From NCBI RefSeq assembly GCF_014356525.2, contig NC_052507.1:34227513-34291512 (forward strand): a stretch of DNA of 64,000 nucleotides, in the 5' to 3' direction. A program made the translations under genes and the position numbers. The DNA comes from Nilaparvata lugens (taxonomy: Eukaryota; Arthropoda; Insecta; Hemiptera; Delphacidae). Positions 45,840-58,193 of the stretch are shown piece after piece (position 1 is the first letter of the stretch; each line of letters begins with the position of its first letter). The notes under the pieces were generated by a model. The model saw only the letters and a list, made by a program, of their open reading frames with translations. It was not told where the DNA came from and did not search any database.

Positions 45840-46001
45840 TGACCCTAAGGGGAGCGGCCACAGGTGAAGCAGGGAGGCACGAACGAGGTGCTGCAATAGG
45901 ACGAATAGTTTTACAAGAACCAAATATGACCCAACCTAGACTGGTTTTCTGAAGAATGGGAGCGTTTTGAGCTAGATATAATTTACCAGGCTGAAGTATA
46001 G
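45840..46001 (-). pseudogene. BEL/Pao protease C-terminus, downstream half
   Basis: Minus strand reads ILQPGKLYLAQNAPILQKT then SLGWVIFG, the strand after the retropepsin flap in BEL proteases. It is the direct continuation of the frame ending at 58194 once the Gypsy-like element is removed. The following RT and RNase H are deleted. Confidence 0.8.
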
Positions 46002-46995
46002 TGTCACAAAGTGAATTTTTGTGACGGATAGAGAGCCGTCGTCTAGTGTGAAATTAGCGAATTTATTCTGTTTTAGAATAGGAATTGGATCGACTGCTGG
46101 ATATATTTTGTTAGATTTGTAGTTGTGTATATGCATTATCACCATCGCCGTCAACCCCTTTAAATCATCAGCAGCGGATTCATCTAACCAGAAATTTCCA
46201 GATCTTGTTTACCACTCTGTGCGTTCTCGTATTTTGTATTGCATTAGCAGCATCCGTATCATCAGAACGATAAGCGGCTACCGAGTTGAGTCGGTATCAT
46301 TCTTCTTGTAATTTCTGGTGAGAAATATTGTTTACCAGCCTGAATTAGTGTAGCAATTAGTATCATTGTCATCATTAGCTACACCCTTAACATCAGGAGC
46401 AGCTGAGTCAAACCCCGTCACATGACCAGTGGCGTGATCGTCTTTTCAGACTCCCATTGGTCGGCAATCTTTTTTCCCCGGCCTCCTAATTTTCAGCGAC
46501 CCCGTACTGCTTCAAGAAGACCTGGGAGAGAAGCAGTTGTTCGGTGAACGGGTTGGTGTACGGCCGCGTTCAGAGCGGCGCTCCTAATAGTGGTGTACTA
46601 GAGGGTTTTAATATTCTATTCTGTATTTTAGTGAATGGAATATTGTATGTCGAATTGCCGACTGTATTTGAAGGTGGATTCTCCTGGGGGATTTTCTTTC
46701 TTGTCGGTTATTTTTCCTAAATTCGTATCACTGGGGGTGAACAAGTTATCCTTGGTTTTGAAACCTGTAAGGGATCTCAAGTTTGTGCTACAAATAGTTG
46801 AGTGGGGAATTTAGCTAGGCTCTTATAGCGGGTTATTTTTGAGTACTTAATTTATAAGCCTCGACTCTGTCACTTCACGACGTTTTTAATTATAATACGG
46901 GAAGTGGGAATCGGTTCGCTATCTCCGTATCAGTATCCACGTCGATTCAGGTAATTGTATGTCAGGACTGGTAGTCCGTATATTTTTCCTTCTCT

Positions 46996-47150
46996 GTAGT
47001 AAGGTGGCCTTAGTTTAAAGAGTAATTTTTCTCCATTGAATTTTTATTCTTGTAGGGAAATCCCTGTCCTTTTTAAGAATAGTTTTTCTCAATTAATTTT
47101 TATTCTTGTAGGGAAATCCCTGTTCCTTTTGAGAATAGTTTTCTCGATTA
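46996..47150. repeat. 155-bp target-site duplication of the LINE, left copy
   Basis: Identical by eye to 50732-50886, which lies at the other end of the LINE. Both flanks differ from the matching stretch of the right LTR (56394 on) at the same places (an extra T in GGCCTTTAG and AAAACCC instead of AAATCCC), so they are copies of each other made at insertion. Confidence 0.88.
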
Positions 47151-47383
47151 TTTTCTGCAGTTTTTGATCCCAGATGTGGACATTGGAAGTATAAGGGACA
47201 TCTGGAAGACCAACAGGAAGAAGGAAAATCACCAATTATTGTCAAACTAAATTCAATTATTGTCAAAAATAGCATATTAAGAAAACAAATAAAACTCTCA
47301 CAGTCAGAAAATTTTAGAATGGTGAAAATCAAAGAAGACCTATCTCTGGTCATCAGAGAAAAAGGAAAAAGCTATTTGCACAT

Positions 47384-48035
47384 ATGACTCGTCTTAAAAA
47401 GGAAGGAAACCAAGTTAGGTTGCTGAGAGATAAATTGAATGTGGACGGAAAATTTTTATCTTTGGTAGAATTGGACAAACAAGGCAAAACTCCATCTGAA
47501 GGAAAAAGAGCGAGAAGTGAAGAGGCTTCACCACCTGGAAATAATGAAGTAAACAAAGAACCAACTGGGAATCGGAATGGTAGAAACGGAAAAAGTACAG
47601 GAGAAAGGGGATTAGAGAGATACTTCAAGAACAGTACTGATGAAAATCCAACATGGAAACAGGCAAAAAAGAGAATAAATAAAGAGGAGGACAAGAATGA
47701 GACACAGAACAAAGATGGAACTAATAAAATTAGCAATTACATGAAAACAAAAATAGGACTACAAGAGATGGAAATATTTGTAAAAGCAAGATTAATGAAG
47801 ATAGGAAATATTTTATTTTGGGAACACTCATGTAAGAACGATGTTTGGAGAAGAGAGATTGATTGAATTTGAAGAGGCGTTAGACGGGCAGGAATGGCAC
47901 ATTATAGGACTTGCGGAAATTCGAAGAAGTTATGAAAGCATGGAAGAACGAAATAGCGGCCACTTATTCTGTCATTCTGCAGCCACCCGGGGACATAGAG
48001 GTACGGGATTCTTGTTAACAAGAATATCAAAATAA
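47384..48035 (+). pseudogene. RTE-like LINE N-terminal region and endonuclease start
   Basis: 47384-47866 reads TRLKKEGNQVRLLRDKL, a lead-in common in insect RTE-like ORFs, then a Lys/Glu-rich linker and MKIGNILFWEHSCKNDVW. After a frameshift, 47841-48035 gives EWHIIGLAEIRR (endonuclease Glu motif) and RGHRGTGFLLT. The rest of the endonuclease (48036-48476) is readable only in mixed frames, for example LFVIQVHAPTSD. Confidence 0.75.
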
Positions 48036-48476
48036 TATAACACAGTTTATAGGGATATCCGACAGAATGGCGATCCTGAGGTTAATGATAGGTAACATCA
48101 AACTATTTGTGATTCAAGTTCATGCTCCAACTTCGGACAGCGCAGAAGAGGAAGTCGATCTGTTCTACCACATGTTGGATAATCTTTTGAGCTCAAAAAC
48201 AACTGGAGAGAAAGTAATTATATTTGAGACTTAATGCAAGAATAGGAAAAAGCAGGCTTGGAGAGAACAGAACAAACGGAATCTACGGAGTTGGAGTTAG
48301 AAACGAGAGGAGGAAAAACTGTTAGATTTCGCACTCTGCAATAATCTAAAGATAATGAACACGTTCTTTGAAGGTCAGTTAGTGGACAAATGGACATGGA
48401 AGTCTCCACTAGATACTGTACATGAAATAGATTTCTTTATAGTAGAAAAATCTAATAATTTTATAAAAAGCTAGAG

Positions 48477-49535
48477 GTGCAAAAAAGGCTTGACTTCGAT
48501 ACTGACCATAGATTATTGATGGGAAAATTGATAATGCCAAAGAGGAGATATTTTATTAAGAAAAAGCAAATAAGAACAACCGATTTGAATGAGCAAGAAT
48601 TTGTCAGGAATCTGACGAGAGAGATGAGTAACAGAGACCTCTCAGAGAACTGTTCAGTTGAGGAAATATATGAAGGAATAGTAAATTCAATTTCGGAAGC
48701 AGCAAGAAGTCTAAACAGAGTTCGTCAGCATGCTGCAAGAAGGAGCAATAAAGTATCTGAAGAGACAAAGCAGCTGATCGACGAGCGAGAAAGATTGAAT
48801 AGAATTTTGAACAAATCAGAAGAAGAAAAGAGGAAACATCAAGATCTCAGAAAAGAAGCTCGGAAACGAATAAGGAAGGAAATAAAGAATTACGAGGAGA
48901 ATGTAATTAGAACAATAATGGCCACTTCAGAGTCTACAAAAAGCATCCATAAACTAATAAGCAGTGTTAAGAAGAGATGGATACCAAAGTTGGACACAGA
49001 AGATGGAACATCAACAACGGAAAGAGGGAGGATATTAGAACAAGTTACATTGTTCTATGAGAAGCTCTATGAAGAAGGAAATGGAATGGATCATCAGACA
49101 GAAAGAAGGAACACTAGAGAAGAGGAGCCAGAACTTCGAGTGCCAGATATATTGGAGCAGGAAATAAAACAAGCCACCAAGCAACTGAAAAAGAACAAGG
49201 CGCCTGGAGATGATGACATTACAAACGAAGTGATAATCTCCGGGTTGGATATGTTAATGAGCACTATAAAATTACTTTTCAATAAAATACTAAAAGAGAA
49301 ACAAGTGCCCTCAGCCTGGAAAAGAAGCAAAGTAATAATTCTATTCAAAAAAGGATCTCGCTCGGATATTAAAAATTATAGGCCAATCACTCTAACCTCG
49401 GCTCTGTACAAGATATTCGCCAGCATAATCAAGAACAGAATAATCAACAAGATCTACGAAACCACCCCTCAGAACAGGCCGGATTTAGATCAGGTTACTC
49501 CACAGCGGATCAATTACAAGCTGCGAACCAAATAA
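48477..49535 (+). pseudogene. RTE-like LINE reverse transcriptase, N-terminal half
   Basis: 352-residue frame: a charged linker, then KKNKAPGDDDITNEVI, VPSAWKRSKVIILFKKG and IKNYRPITLTSALYKIFA, the RT fingers. The frame breaks near 49480 after TTPQN; homology continues at 49559. Confidence 0.85.
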
Positions 49536-49558
49536 TTGAGAAGAGCAATGAGTATAAG

Positions 49559-50110
49559 ATGCCTTTGTACATAGGATTTGTAGATTTCCACAAAGCATTC
49601 GATAGCCTTAAGCACTGCGAAATTTGGAATGCACTGGAGGAGTCGGGTGTTGAAGTGGAAAACATTGAAGTATTGAAAAGCTTGTATGAGGATAATGAAA
49701 TGTACATCGAGTTGGAGCGAAGAGGAAGGAGTATTAGAGTGAGGAAAGGACTCAAGCAAGGATGTCCATTGTCACCAATAATCTTCAATTGCTGCTTGGA
49801 CTATGCTTTTCGCCGTTTAAGTTGGGAGAGCAAAGGCTTGTGCATAAATGGCTATCAACTAACCAACTTAAGATTTGCAGATGATGTGATGTTAGTGGCA
49901 AAAAGTGCGGAAGAGATGAAAGAAATGTTTGTTGAACTTATAGAAGCCAGCAAGAAAATTGGTCTATGTCTGAATGCAGGCAAAACAAGAGCAATGACGA
50001 ATTCAGACACGGAAAGAATTGATGTTACAGGTGGTAGAATAGAATATGTGAATGAGTATGAGTACTTGGGCCAACTGCTTTCTTTTGAGAACCGAAAGGA
50101 AAGGACGTGA
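49559..50110 (+). pseudogene. RTE-like LINE reverse transcriptase, catalytic half
   Basis: GFVDFHKAFDSLKH, GLKQGCPLSPIIFNCCLD and LRFADDVMLVA give RT motifs A, B and C; the QGCPLSP form favours the RTE clade. YEYLGQLLSFEN follows. The frame is lost near 50105. Confidence 0.88.
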
Positions 50111-50357
50111 GTTTGAGGATAAACAGGGTTGGAAAAAATATTGGGCACTGAAGAAGATATCAAGGGCGACTTTTCGAATGAGTGAAAGCCAAATTGCTTC
50201 TGAAATGTGTTTATCCAGCTATATTATATGGTGCTCAGACTTGGTCCCTGACGGCTCAATCAGACAAGAGATTGGAGACAACGCAGACGAAGATGATAAG
50301 GAGTATTTTGGGACTGTGACTGCATCATAGAAGACGAAACACAGACTACTGAAGCAG

Positions 50358-50603
50358 GTGAAGGTGAAATACCTACAAAAAGAAGCTCACCTGATAAAAT
50401 GGAGATGGGCCGGCCATGTGGTAAGGATGATAGCAGAGCGATGGGCGAAAATATGCACGGAGTGGATACCACGAGATCGGGCCAGAGGGAGAGGACGTCC
50501 AGCGTGCCGATGGAGAGACGAGCTCACCCAAAGAGTTGGAGATATGTGGCCGACAATAGCCAGGGACAGAAAGAGATGGGAGAAAATCATCAAGAAATTG
50601 TAA
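50358..50603 (+). pseudogene. RTE-like LINE C-terminus
   Basis: LIKWRWAGHVVRM, WIPRDRARGRGRPACRWRDEL and a final RWEKIIKKL stop, the same C-terminal signature as at 17-427 and 9318-9450. The ILYGAQTWSLT block just before (near 50225) is in another frame. Confidence 0.85.
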
Positions 50604-50731
50604 ATTTGTAAATAGTTATTGAAGTTACTGTCAAGCTGCCAGCACAAAATATCATTACCTCATATGAGAGGCTTTTGTTCTATTTAGAATGTCAATAAAG
50701 CTTTATTATTATTATTATTATTATATTAGTA

Positions 50732-50886
50732 GTAGTAAGGTGGCCTTAGTTTAAAGAGTAATTTTTCTCCATTGAATTTTTATTCTTGTAGGGAAATCCC
50801 TGTCCTTTTTAAGAATAGTTTTTCTCAATTAATTTTTATTCTTGTAGGGAAATCCCTGTTCCTTTTGAGAATAGTTTTCTCGATTA
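50732..50886. repeat. 155-bp target-site duplication of the LINE, right copy
   Basis: Partner of 46996-47150. LTR sequence resumes without loss after 50886 (ATTTTTGTCCTGCAG). Confidence 0.88.
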
Positions 50887-52525
50887 ATTTTTGTCCTGCA
50901 GAGAATTATTATCATTTATAGTAAGTTTTCCTTGCTTGGTTTTCATACTATAGAGTGGCCCAGTATTTTAACTTTTCTTAGCAGTTTCTGACTTGCTGTA
51001 ATACCTAGTAGGAAAATTCCAATCATTTCCTAGAGAACTCAGGTACAGCTTGAGTTCGTCCTTGTCGAAGTTGGTAGACTGCGACGTCCTTTCTCTTTCT
51101 TTCTCTCAACTTTCCCTCTACTAAAGTCCTTCTAGCTCTCAGGTACAGCTTGAGGACTTCCTCGCCAAAGTTTTTAGACTGCGGCATCCTTTCTCTTCCT
51201 TTCTCTTAATTCTTCCTGTGTTAAAATCCTTCCTGATCTCAGTTTCAGATTCGAGATCGTCCTAGTCGCGGGTTTTCAGAACCGCGAATCCTTTCTAAAA
51301 TTCTCAGAAACCTGTCTTCTTTAATAGCAAATATTATTTGCTGGCTTTACCTGTGGAAAATTCACGAATTTTCCCGTGATCTCAGTTGCAAATTAGAGAT
51401 CGATCTTTTGGTAGTCCTTAGACTGGCAATTACTTGGAAAAGTCTATTGAAATCTTTTCCTGAATTAGGAGTCTCTGACTCGATATTTTCCTTGTGGAAA
51501 ATCCTGGAAAAATCCTTTCCTACCCTGACAACGGCAGACTGTTGTCTTCCTGATATTATTCTACAGACTGTGTCTGTGAAAAATCTTTTCTATCCTCTCA
51601 TAATAGTTGACATTCTGACTATTAATTTGAAAGCGTTTCGGACGATTGAGAGTGATTCCCATACCCTTAAGGGCAGTCACAGATTGGCTCTTAATAACTG
51701 GCGTGCAGTCATCAGATTAGCGCGGGAATCCTGTTTAGCAGTTTCAGAATTGCTGAAAATCCTTTTGCAGCTGCAGGCTCGCGATTCAGAAATCCCACAC
51801 CTCAAACCTTATTCTCTAAATTTTAATTACCACATAATTGATATACTGTATTTAGCTAGCAGGTCCAGCCTGCTGAGAGCTAGAGCGCAATTCTCAGATT
51901 GTGGATTATTGAGCAGACATTTATTTGCTGTAGAGAATAATAATCTTATTATTGATTCTCTGTTCCCTATACCCTATACCGTATATCTCATACCCTGCAC
52001 CCTATTCTCTATAGCTTACACCCTATACCGTGCCCTATTTAACCACATCCAAATACTACTAATAACTCCATAGTTCCGCCATACCGTTACTCCATAGCCC
52101 TCACCTCAAACCCCATAGAAAAACCACATCCTGGGCTTGCAGGTACAGCTTGCTCGCCGTCAATTTGCAGTTGGTTCAGATTGCGTACTACCTTTATAAA
52201 TAGAATTATTGGTAGGGATCTGATAGTCAGATCCGTCTCCTTGTAGGGTTATCTTAATCTACCTTAACACCCACCCTGTATTCCAAAGGCCGAGGGCCAA
52301 ATCGGCCAGCAACGGCACGGGCAAACACTCTTCCCCTGAAAGTGAAAATCTCGCGAAAGAAGCAGAGGGTAAAGAATCAGGATAGAGGGAGAAGTGTAGG
52401 TCCGGTTACTCCACCTGTCAGTACGGCTACTGACCCCGACCCATATCCGACTGTAGCTAGTCCGCGTTGTAGCAATACTTCGCAATTATTAAGAAACCTA
52501 GAGGGTGGAATAGGACATTCTAATA

Positions 52526-54052
52526 AAACTGACGTCTCCGAACGTGGGGCTAAGACGTCTGGCGCCCAAGGAAATCGCGAAGAGGGTTCAGGTGAATCCC
52601 AATCCGCGATGAGTGTACACAGAGAAGAGACTACTCATCAGGTTGATGAAGTCGTACAGGTGGTCCGCCAAGAGGACCTCGCGGAACGCGAAGCCGACCC
52701 CAGAGTGTCATGGGTGTATCGGCTGAATAATAGAGGAAGCGGTCGGCTACCTAGAGAGTCTCGGCCTGTCGGCAGGGGGGAATTTGAAGGAGCTGAGGAG
52801 GAGGATGGTCGAGCACCTTCGATCCCGGACCGCTGCTGCCTCTCAACAGGTACAGAGCGGCACTGTCCCGCTCTTCAGGCACGTATAGTCAGGGAGAAGT
52901 CTGCGACAAGGTAAGAAGTTGGAATTTACATTTTGATGGTGTATCGGATGCTCCCAGTTTCATCGAGAGGCTCGCGGAACTCCAGGGCGCATATGGATCT
53001 TGGGGAGCAATCTCTTATAGCCCTGCCGGAGCTGATGGAGGGAGGGGCCTACTTTGGATGCGGAATCGTCGCTCCCAGTGGAGGACGTGGGCTGATTTTG
53101 TAGAGGCATTTAAACTCCGTTATTATCCTCATCTTATAGTAACGACCTTGAGAGTCAGATCATTGCAAGGAAGCAGAGGGAGGGCGAACCGGCTGATGAG
53201 TATGCCGAAGCCTTGCTTACCTTAATGAGACGGTTAGGTAGTTATGAGGGAGATAGGATGCTTCAAAGATTGTATTTAAATTTATTACCACGGTATAAAT
53301 TATATGTTCGTAGTGTAGGGGTTAAAAATGTGGATGAGTTGTTAGATGTAACCCGGGAGTATGAGGCGATTCGTGCTGAAGAGAAAAACGGGAGGTTATC
53401 TCTGAAAAACACGAAAAGTGAAGAACAAAAACGGAGTGATTTTCAGTCTAAAGACGCACCGACATCGCGAGAAAATAAGGTAGGAGAAATCCAAGAGCCT
53501 AAGTGTTGGAATTGTAATAAAGTAGGGCATTGGAAGTCGAGTTGTCCCGAAATTTCTAGTTGTCAAAAGTGTAGAGAAATTTTTGATTATTGTAAATGTG
53601 TCTCACAAACCAATAAGATATCAGGAATCGCTGTAGTGAAGTCGTCACGTGTTTTAAGTACGAGGTCAAAGTTGGGGGATGAGCGCATTTTTATTGATGT
53701 GGAAATTGCAGGGCAAAAATTTATTGCACTATTAGATATGGGAGTAGAGGTATCCTGTATTAGTGGAAAAGCTCTTAAAGTGTTAGAGCAAGTAGGGTGT
53801 GTTAGAAAAGAAAATTGTAGTCACCATGAAATATTATCCAATGGGAAGTATAATAATTTTTCCACAAAAATTATAACTAATTTAAAAGTAGAAAATATTT
53901 TAGTTTCATTTCAACCGGTAGTTGTAGAGGGGCTTTCCCACGATGTGTCATTGAGTATGTCATTTATGAAGCATCATAATATGAATATTCAAATGCGTAA
54001 TAGAATTGTAGAGTGGGAACCTAGTATTGTATCTCAAAAGTTGCTACAGTAG
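52526..54052 (+). pseudogene. Gypsy-like gag with CCHC knuckle and retropepsin-like domain
   Basis: A likely start is the ATG at 52609 (MSVHREETTH); the open frame reaches back into the LTR. Capsid homology is spread over frames: WNLHFDGVSDAPSFIERLAEL, WRTWADFVEAFKLRYYP, then from 53213 LMRRLGSYEGDRMLQRLYLN and LLPRYKLYV, the retrotransposon-gag pattern. A knuckle CWNCNKVGHWKSSC follows at about 53510, then RIFIDVEIAGQKFIALLDMG, a retropepsin in which the usual DTG is DMG. At least one frameshift lies between 52914 and 53213. A primer-site-like AACGTGGGGCT lies just after the LTR (52543). Confidence 0.75.
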
Positions 54053-54079
54053 CTAGCGAGAGACGGGAGAGTGAGAGTG

Positions 54080-54324
54080 ATGGAGGTGGAATTTATGTCC
54101 ATGTGGGAGTAGGTGGAATGGATCTCAATGCTTTAATTGATACGACGACAGATAGAACATTTATCTCTTCTGAAGTAGCCAACCGTCTTGGAGTAGAGGG
54201 GGAGCCCATATTACCGGTTATCGTTTGTGGGAAAAATTATAATTGGAAAGTATCTATCACATCCGATATAAAATCGCGAATGGTTTTAGGATTGAAAAAT
54301 CTCCGTGATATGAGAGCTGTATAG
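54080..54324 (+). pseudogene. Second retropepsin-like segment
   Basis: In a different frame from the first, it reads GGGIYVHVGVGGMDLNALIDTTTDRTFISSEVANRLG, then VICGKNYNWKV-like sequence and MVLGLKNL before a stop. The LIDTTTDRTFIS block mimics the catalytic strand of aspartic proteases (D-T-T in place of D-T/S-G). Short (about 80 residues) and after a frame break, so probably a decayed or duplicated protease domain. Confidence 0.5.
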
Positions 54325-55396
54325 AGTTACAGCCTCATGGTATTCGCTTAAGGAGTAGGGATGATGAGGAAAATTATCAGTTGTCTCCGGGATGGAGAAG
54401 GTAGATAAATCCCCTGTAAGAAAACTTGAAAAGTTTTCACCTATCTCTGAACAAGCTCCTGTAAGCGGGAAAAAAGTAAAACTCCATAAAGAGTTGAATC
54501 TATTAAACTTTATACCTGTCCTAAATATAGAGAAGCAGGGGAATGCTTTAAATATTAAGAATAGGCAGGATATAGGTTGTGGTACGGGATGTACTGTCAC
54601 GGTTTCCTCATATAGAGGGGGGCGAGTTGAATAGAGTTACCTCAGGTTGTAGTGTAACTCATTCAATTGAAAATCGCCGTTGCGGTAGCGAATTTAGTGG
54701 GAAAGGAGAATTGAAAACCCGATCCGTGATAAGGAGATCAGGGGTGAATGATTTTGGTAACAATTCATTGTATTCCAGCTGTCAACAGTACAGGAGCCAA
54801 GGAGAAGAGCGAAAGAGATAGGTAGTATTGCTGATGTGTGGAGCGGGTTGCCAAATGTGCGTTTAAAGGTGGTCGAGTGTAGGAGCAGTACTAAGTAGAT
54901 TTCTAATGTGCCACGTATGAGGGGTGAATGATTCTCTTTTCTTCTTTTATCTTTTTCTCCTTTTTCTTTTCATTCTTCACAGGTGCTGCGCCGTTTTACT
55001 TTTCCTTTTCTTTCAGATTATTATACAGCTGCTGTCAGCCAGGGGCTGTCGTTATCGGTGTTATCGGAGATAACAAGCGATGAAGTCTATTGCTAATTGC
55101 TGTTATAATAGTTGGAGCAACAGGTTATTCCTTTTTCAGCGTTAGGTGATGCTTATCTTGTGGCTTCGAGAAGCCTGACCTACTGCACTAATTATTCTTC
55201 TTTTCAGCTTGACATTCTTCTTTCATCTCTCTCTTTATTCGTCCTGTTATCTTCTCTCTTTCACTTCCTTCTTGTTTTCTTGAGTGCTGTACTTCAGGTG
55301 TGTGATCATGGGTTCAACACGGGGTCAACCGGTACCTAGGATGCTGTATTTTCTTCTCATCGCCAACCCCCCCCCCCCTCCTTAGTAGGAGTGGGG
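54325..55396. other. Gypsy-like internal region without pol
   Basis: No reverse transcriptase, RNase H or integrase motif in any frame. A pyrimidine-rich stretch lies at 54930-54975 and an uninterrupted C run near 55365-55378. It ends in the purine tract beside the right LTR. Confidence 0.7.
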
Positions 55397-58189
55397 TGTC
55401 ACAAAGTGAATTTTTGTGACTGATAGAGAGCCGTCGTCTAGTGTGAAATTAGCGAATTTATTCTGTTTTAGAATAGGAATTGGATCGACTGCCGGATATA
55501 TTTTGTTAGATTTGTAGTTGTGTATATGCATTATCACCATCGCCGTCAACCCCTTTAAATCATCAGCAGCGGATTCATCTAACCAGAAATTTCCAGATCT
55601 TGTTTACCACTCTGTGCGTTCTCGTATTTTGTATTGCATTAGCAGCATCCGTATCATCAAACGATAAGCGGCTACCGAGTTGAGTCGGTATCATTCTTCT
55701 TGTAATTTCTGGTGAGAATATTGTTTACCGGCCTGAATTAGTGTAGCAATTAGTATCATTGTCATCATTAGCTGCACCCTAGCATCAGGAGCAGCTGAGT
55801 CAAACCCCATCACATGACCAGTGGCGTGATCGTCTTTTCAGACTCCCATTGGTCGGCAATCTTTTTTCCCCCGGCCTCCTAATTTTCAGCGACCCCGTAC
55901 TGCTTCAAGAAGACCTGGGAGAGAAGCAGTTGTTCGGTGAACGGGTTTGTGTACGGCCGCGTTCAGAGCGGCGCTCCTAATAGTGGTGTACTAGAGGGTT
56001 TTAATATTCTATTCTGTATTTTAGTGAATGGAATATTGTATGTCGAATTGCCGACTGTATTTGAAGGTGGATTCTCCTGGGGGATTTTCTTTCTTGTCGG
56101 TTATTTTTCCTAAATTCGTATCACTGGGGGTGAACGAGTTATCCTTGGTTTTGAAACCTGTAAGGGATCTCAAGTTTGTGCTACAAATAGTTGAGTGGGG
56201 AATTTAGCTAGGCTCTTATAGCGGGTTATTTTTGAGTACTTAATTTATAAGCCTCGACTCTGTCACTTCACGACGTTTTTAATTATAATACGGGAAGTGG
56301 GAATCGGTTCGCTATTCTCCGTATCAGTATCCATGTCGATTCAGGTAATTGTATGTCAGGACTGGTAGTCCGTATATTTTTCCTTCTCTGTAGTAAGGTG
56401 GCCTTTAGTTTAAAGAGTAATTTTTCTCCATTGAATTTTTATTCTTGTAGGGAAAACCCTGTCCTTTTTAAGAATAGTTTTTCTCAATTAATTTTTATTC
56501 TTGTAGGGAAATCCCTGTTCCTTTTGAGAATAGTTTTCTCGATTAATTTTTGTCCCTGCAGAGAAATTATTATCATTTATAGTAAGTTTTCCTTGCTTGG
56601 TTTTCATACTATAGAGTGGCCCAGTATTTTAACTTTTCTTAGCAGTTTCTGACTTGCTGTAATACCTAGTAGGAAAATTCCAATCATTTCCTAGAGAACT
56701 CAGGTACAGCTTGAGTTCGTCCTTGTCGAAGTTGGTAGACTGCGACGTCCTTTCTCTTTCTTTCTCTCAACTTTCCCTCTACTAAAGTCCTTCTAGCTCT
56801 CAGGTACAGCTTGAGGACTTCCTCGCCGAAGTTTTTAGACTGCAGCATCCTTTCTCTTTCTTTCTCTTAATTCTTCCTGTGTTAAAATCCTTCCTGATCT
56901 CAGTTTCAGATTCGAGATCGTCCCAGTCGCGGGTTTTCAGAACCGCAAATCCTTTCTAAAATTCTCAGAAACCTGTCTTCTTTAATAGCAAATATTATTT
57001 GCTGGCTTTACCTGTGGAAAATTCACGAATTTTCCCGTGATCTCAGTTGTAAATTAGAGATCGATCTTTTGGTTGTCCTTAGACTGGCAATTACTTGGAA
57101 AAGTCTATTGAAATCTTTTCCTGAATTAGGAGTCTCTGACTCGATATTTTCCTTGTGGAAAATCCTGGAAAAATCCTTTCCTACCCTGACAACAACAGAC
57201 TGTTGTCTTCCCGATATTATTCTACAGACTGTGTCTGTGAAAAATCTTTTCTATCCTCTCATAATAGTCGACATACTGACTATTAATTTAAAAGCGTTTC
57301 AGACGATTGAGAGTGATTCCCATACCCTTAAGGGCAGTCACAGATTGGCCCTTAATAACCGGCGCACGGTCTTCAGATTAGCGCGGGAATCCTGTTTAGC
57401 AGTTTCAGAATTGCTGAAAATCCTTTCGCAGCTGCAGGCTCGCGATTCAGAAATCCCACACCTCAAACCTTATTCTCTAAATTTTAATTACCACATAATT
57501 GAAATTGATATACTGTATTTAGCTAGCAGGTCCAGCCTGCTGAGAGCTAGAGCGCAATTCTCAGATTGCGGATTATTGAGCAGACATTTATTTGCTGTAG
57601 AGAATAATAATCTTATTATTGATTCTCTGTTCCCTATACCCTATACCGTATACCTCATACCCTGCACCCTATTCTCTATAGCTTACACCCTATACCGTGC
57701 CCTATTTAACCACATCTCAAATACTACTAATAACTCCATAGTTCCGCCATACCGTTACTCCATAGCCCTCACCTTAAACCCCATAGAAAAACCACATCCC
57801 GGGCTTGCAGGTACAGCTTGCTCGCCATCAATTCGCAGTTGGTTCAGATTGCGTACTACCTTTATAAATAGAATTATTGGTAGGGATCTGATAGTCAGAT
57901 CCGTCTCCTTGTATAGGGTTATCTTAATCTCCCTTAACACCCACCCTGTATTCCAAAGGCCGAGGGCCGAATCGGCCAGCAACGGCACGGGCAAACACTC
58001 TTCCCCTGAAAGTAAAAATCTCGCGAAAGAAGCAGAGGGTAAAGAATCAGGATAGAGGGAGAAGTGTAGGTCCGGTTACTCCACCTGTCAGTACTGACCC
58101 CGACCCATATCCGACTGTAGCTAGTCCACGTTGTAGCAATACTTCACAATTATTAGGAAACCTAGAGGGTGGAATAGGACATTCTAATA
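55397..58189 (+). repeat. Right LTR of Gypsy-like element (2,793 bp)
   Basis: Full partner of the left LTR. It contains a 328-codon open frame (57069-58055) that is shorter in the left copy because of small indels and has no domain signature; it is treated as LTR sequence. Confidence 0.9.
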
Positions 58190-58193
58190 ATAG

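Larger units (their letters stand above)
47151..50731 (+). mobile_element. RTE-like LINE inserted in the left Gypsy LTR
   Basis: Plus-strand LINE of 3.58 kb with endonuclease, RT and C-terminal remnants, ending in an (ATT)n tract (50702-50724). RTE-clade elements commonly end in short tandem repeats. Frames are broken at several points, so this copy is dead. Flanked by a 155-bp direct repeat. Confidence 0.85.
46002..52525 (+). repeat. Left LTR of Gypsy-like element, split by a LINE
   Basis: 2,788 bp once the LINE insertion and one copy of its 155-bp flank are removed, against 2,793 bp for the right LTR. Contains CCCTATA-type degenerate simple repeats (51963-52045) and recurring CAGGTACAGCTTG motifs. 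The frame at 51408-52073 is LTR sequence, not a gene. Confidence 0.87.
46002..58189 (+). mobile_element. Gypsy-like LTR retrotransposon with 2.79-kb LTRs, no pol
   Basis: LTRs begin TGTCACAAAG and end ATTCTAATA. The element is flanked by ATAG (45998-46001 and 58190-58193), a 4-bp duplication typical of Ty3/Gypsy integration, and it interrupts the BEL protease. A purine tract AGGAGTGGGG (55387-55396) abuts the right LTR. The interior (52526-55396) encodes a gag with CCHC knuckle and retropepsin-like domains but no reverse transcriptase, RNase H or integrase, so any mobility would depend on another element's enzymes. Confidence 0.88.

Noticed and set aside
47353..47736. 127-codon minus-strand hydrophobic frame
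   Set aside because: Antisense of the Lys/Glu-rich LINE segment, which reads as Phe/Leu-rich on the other strand.
57069..58055. 328-codon open frame with no homology, and its partial copy at 51408-52073
   Set aside because: It lies wholly inside the Gypsy-like LTR, is broken by small indels in the other LTR, and shows no domain or coding signature.
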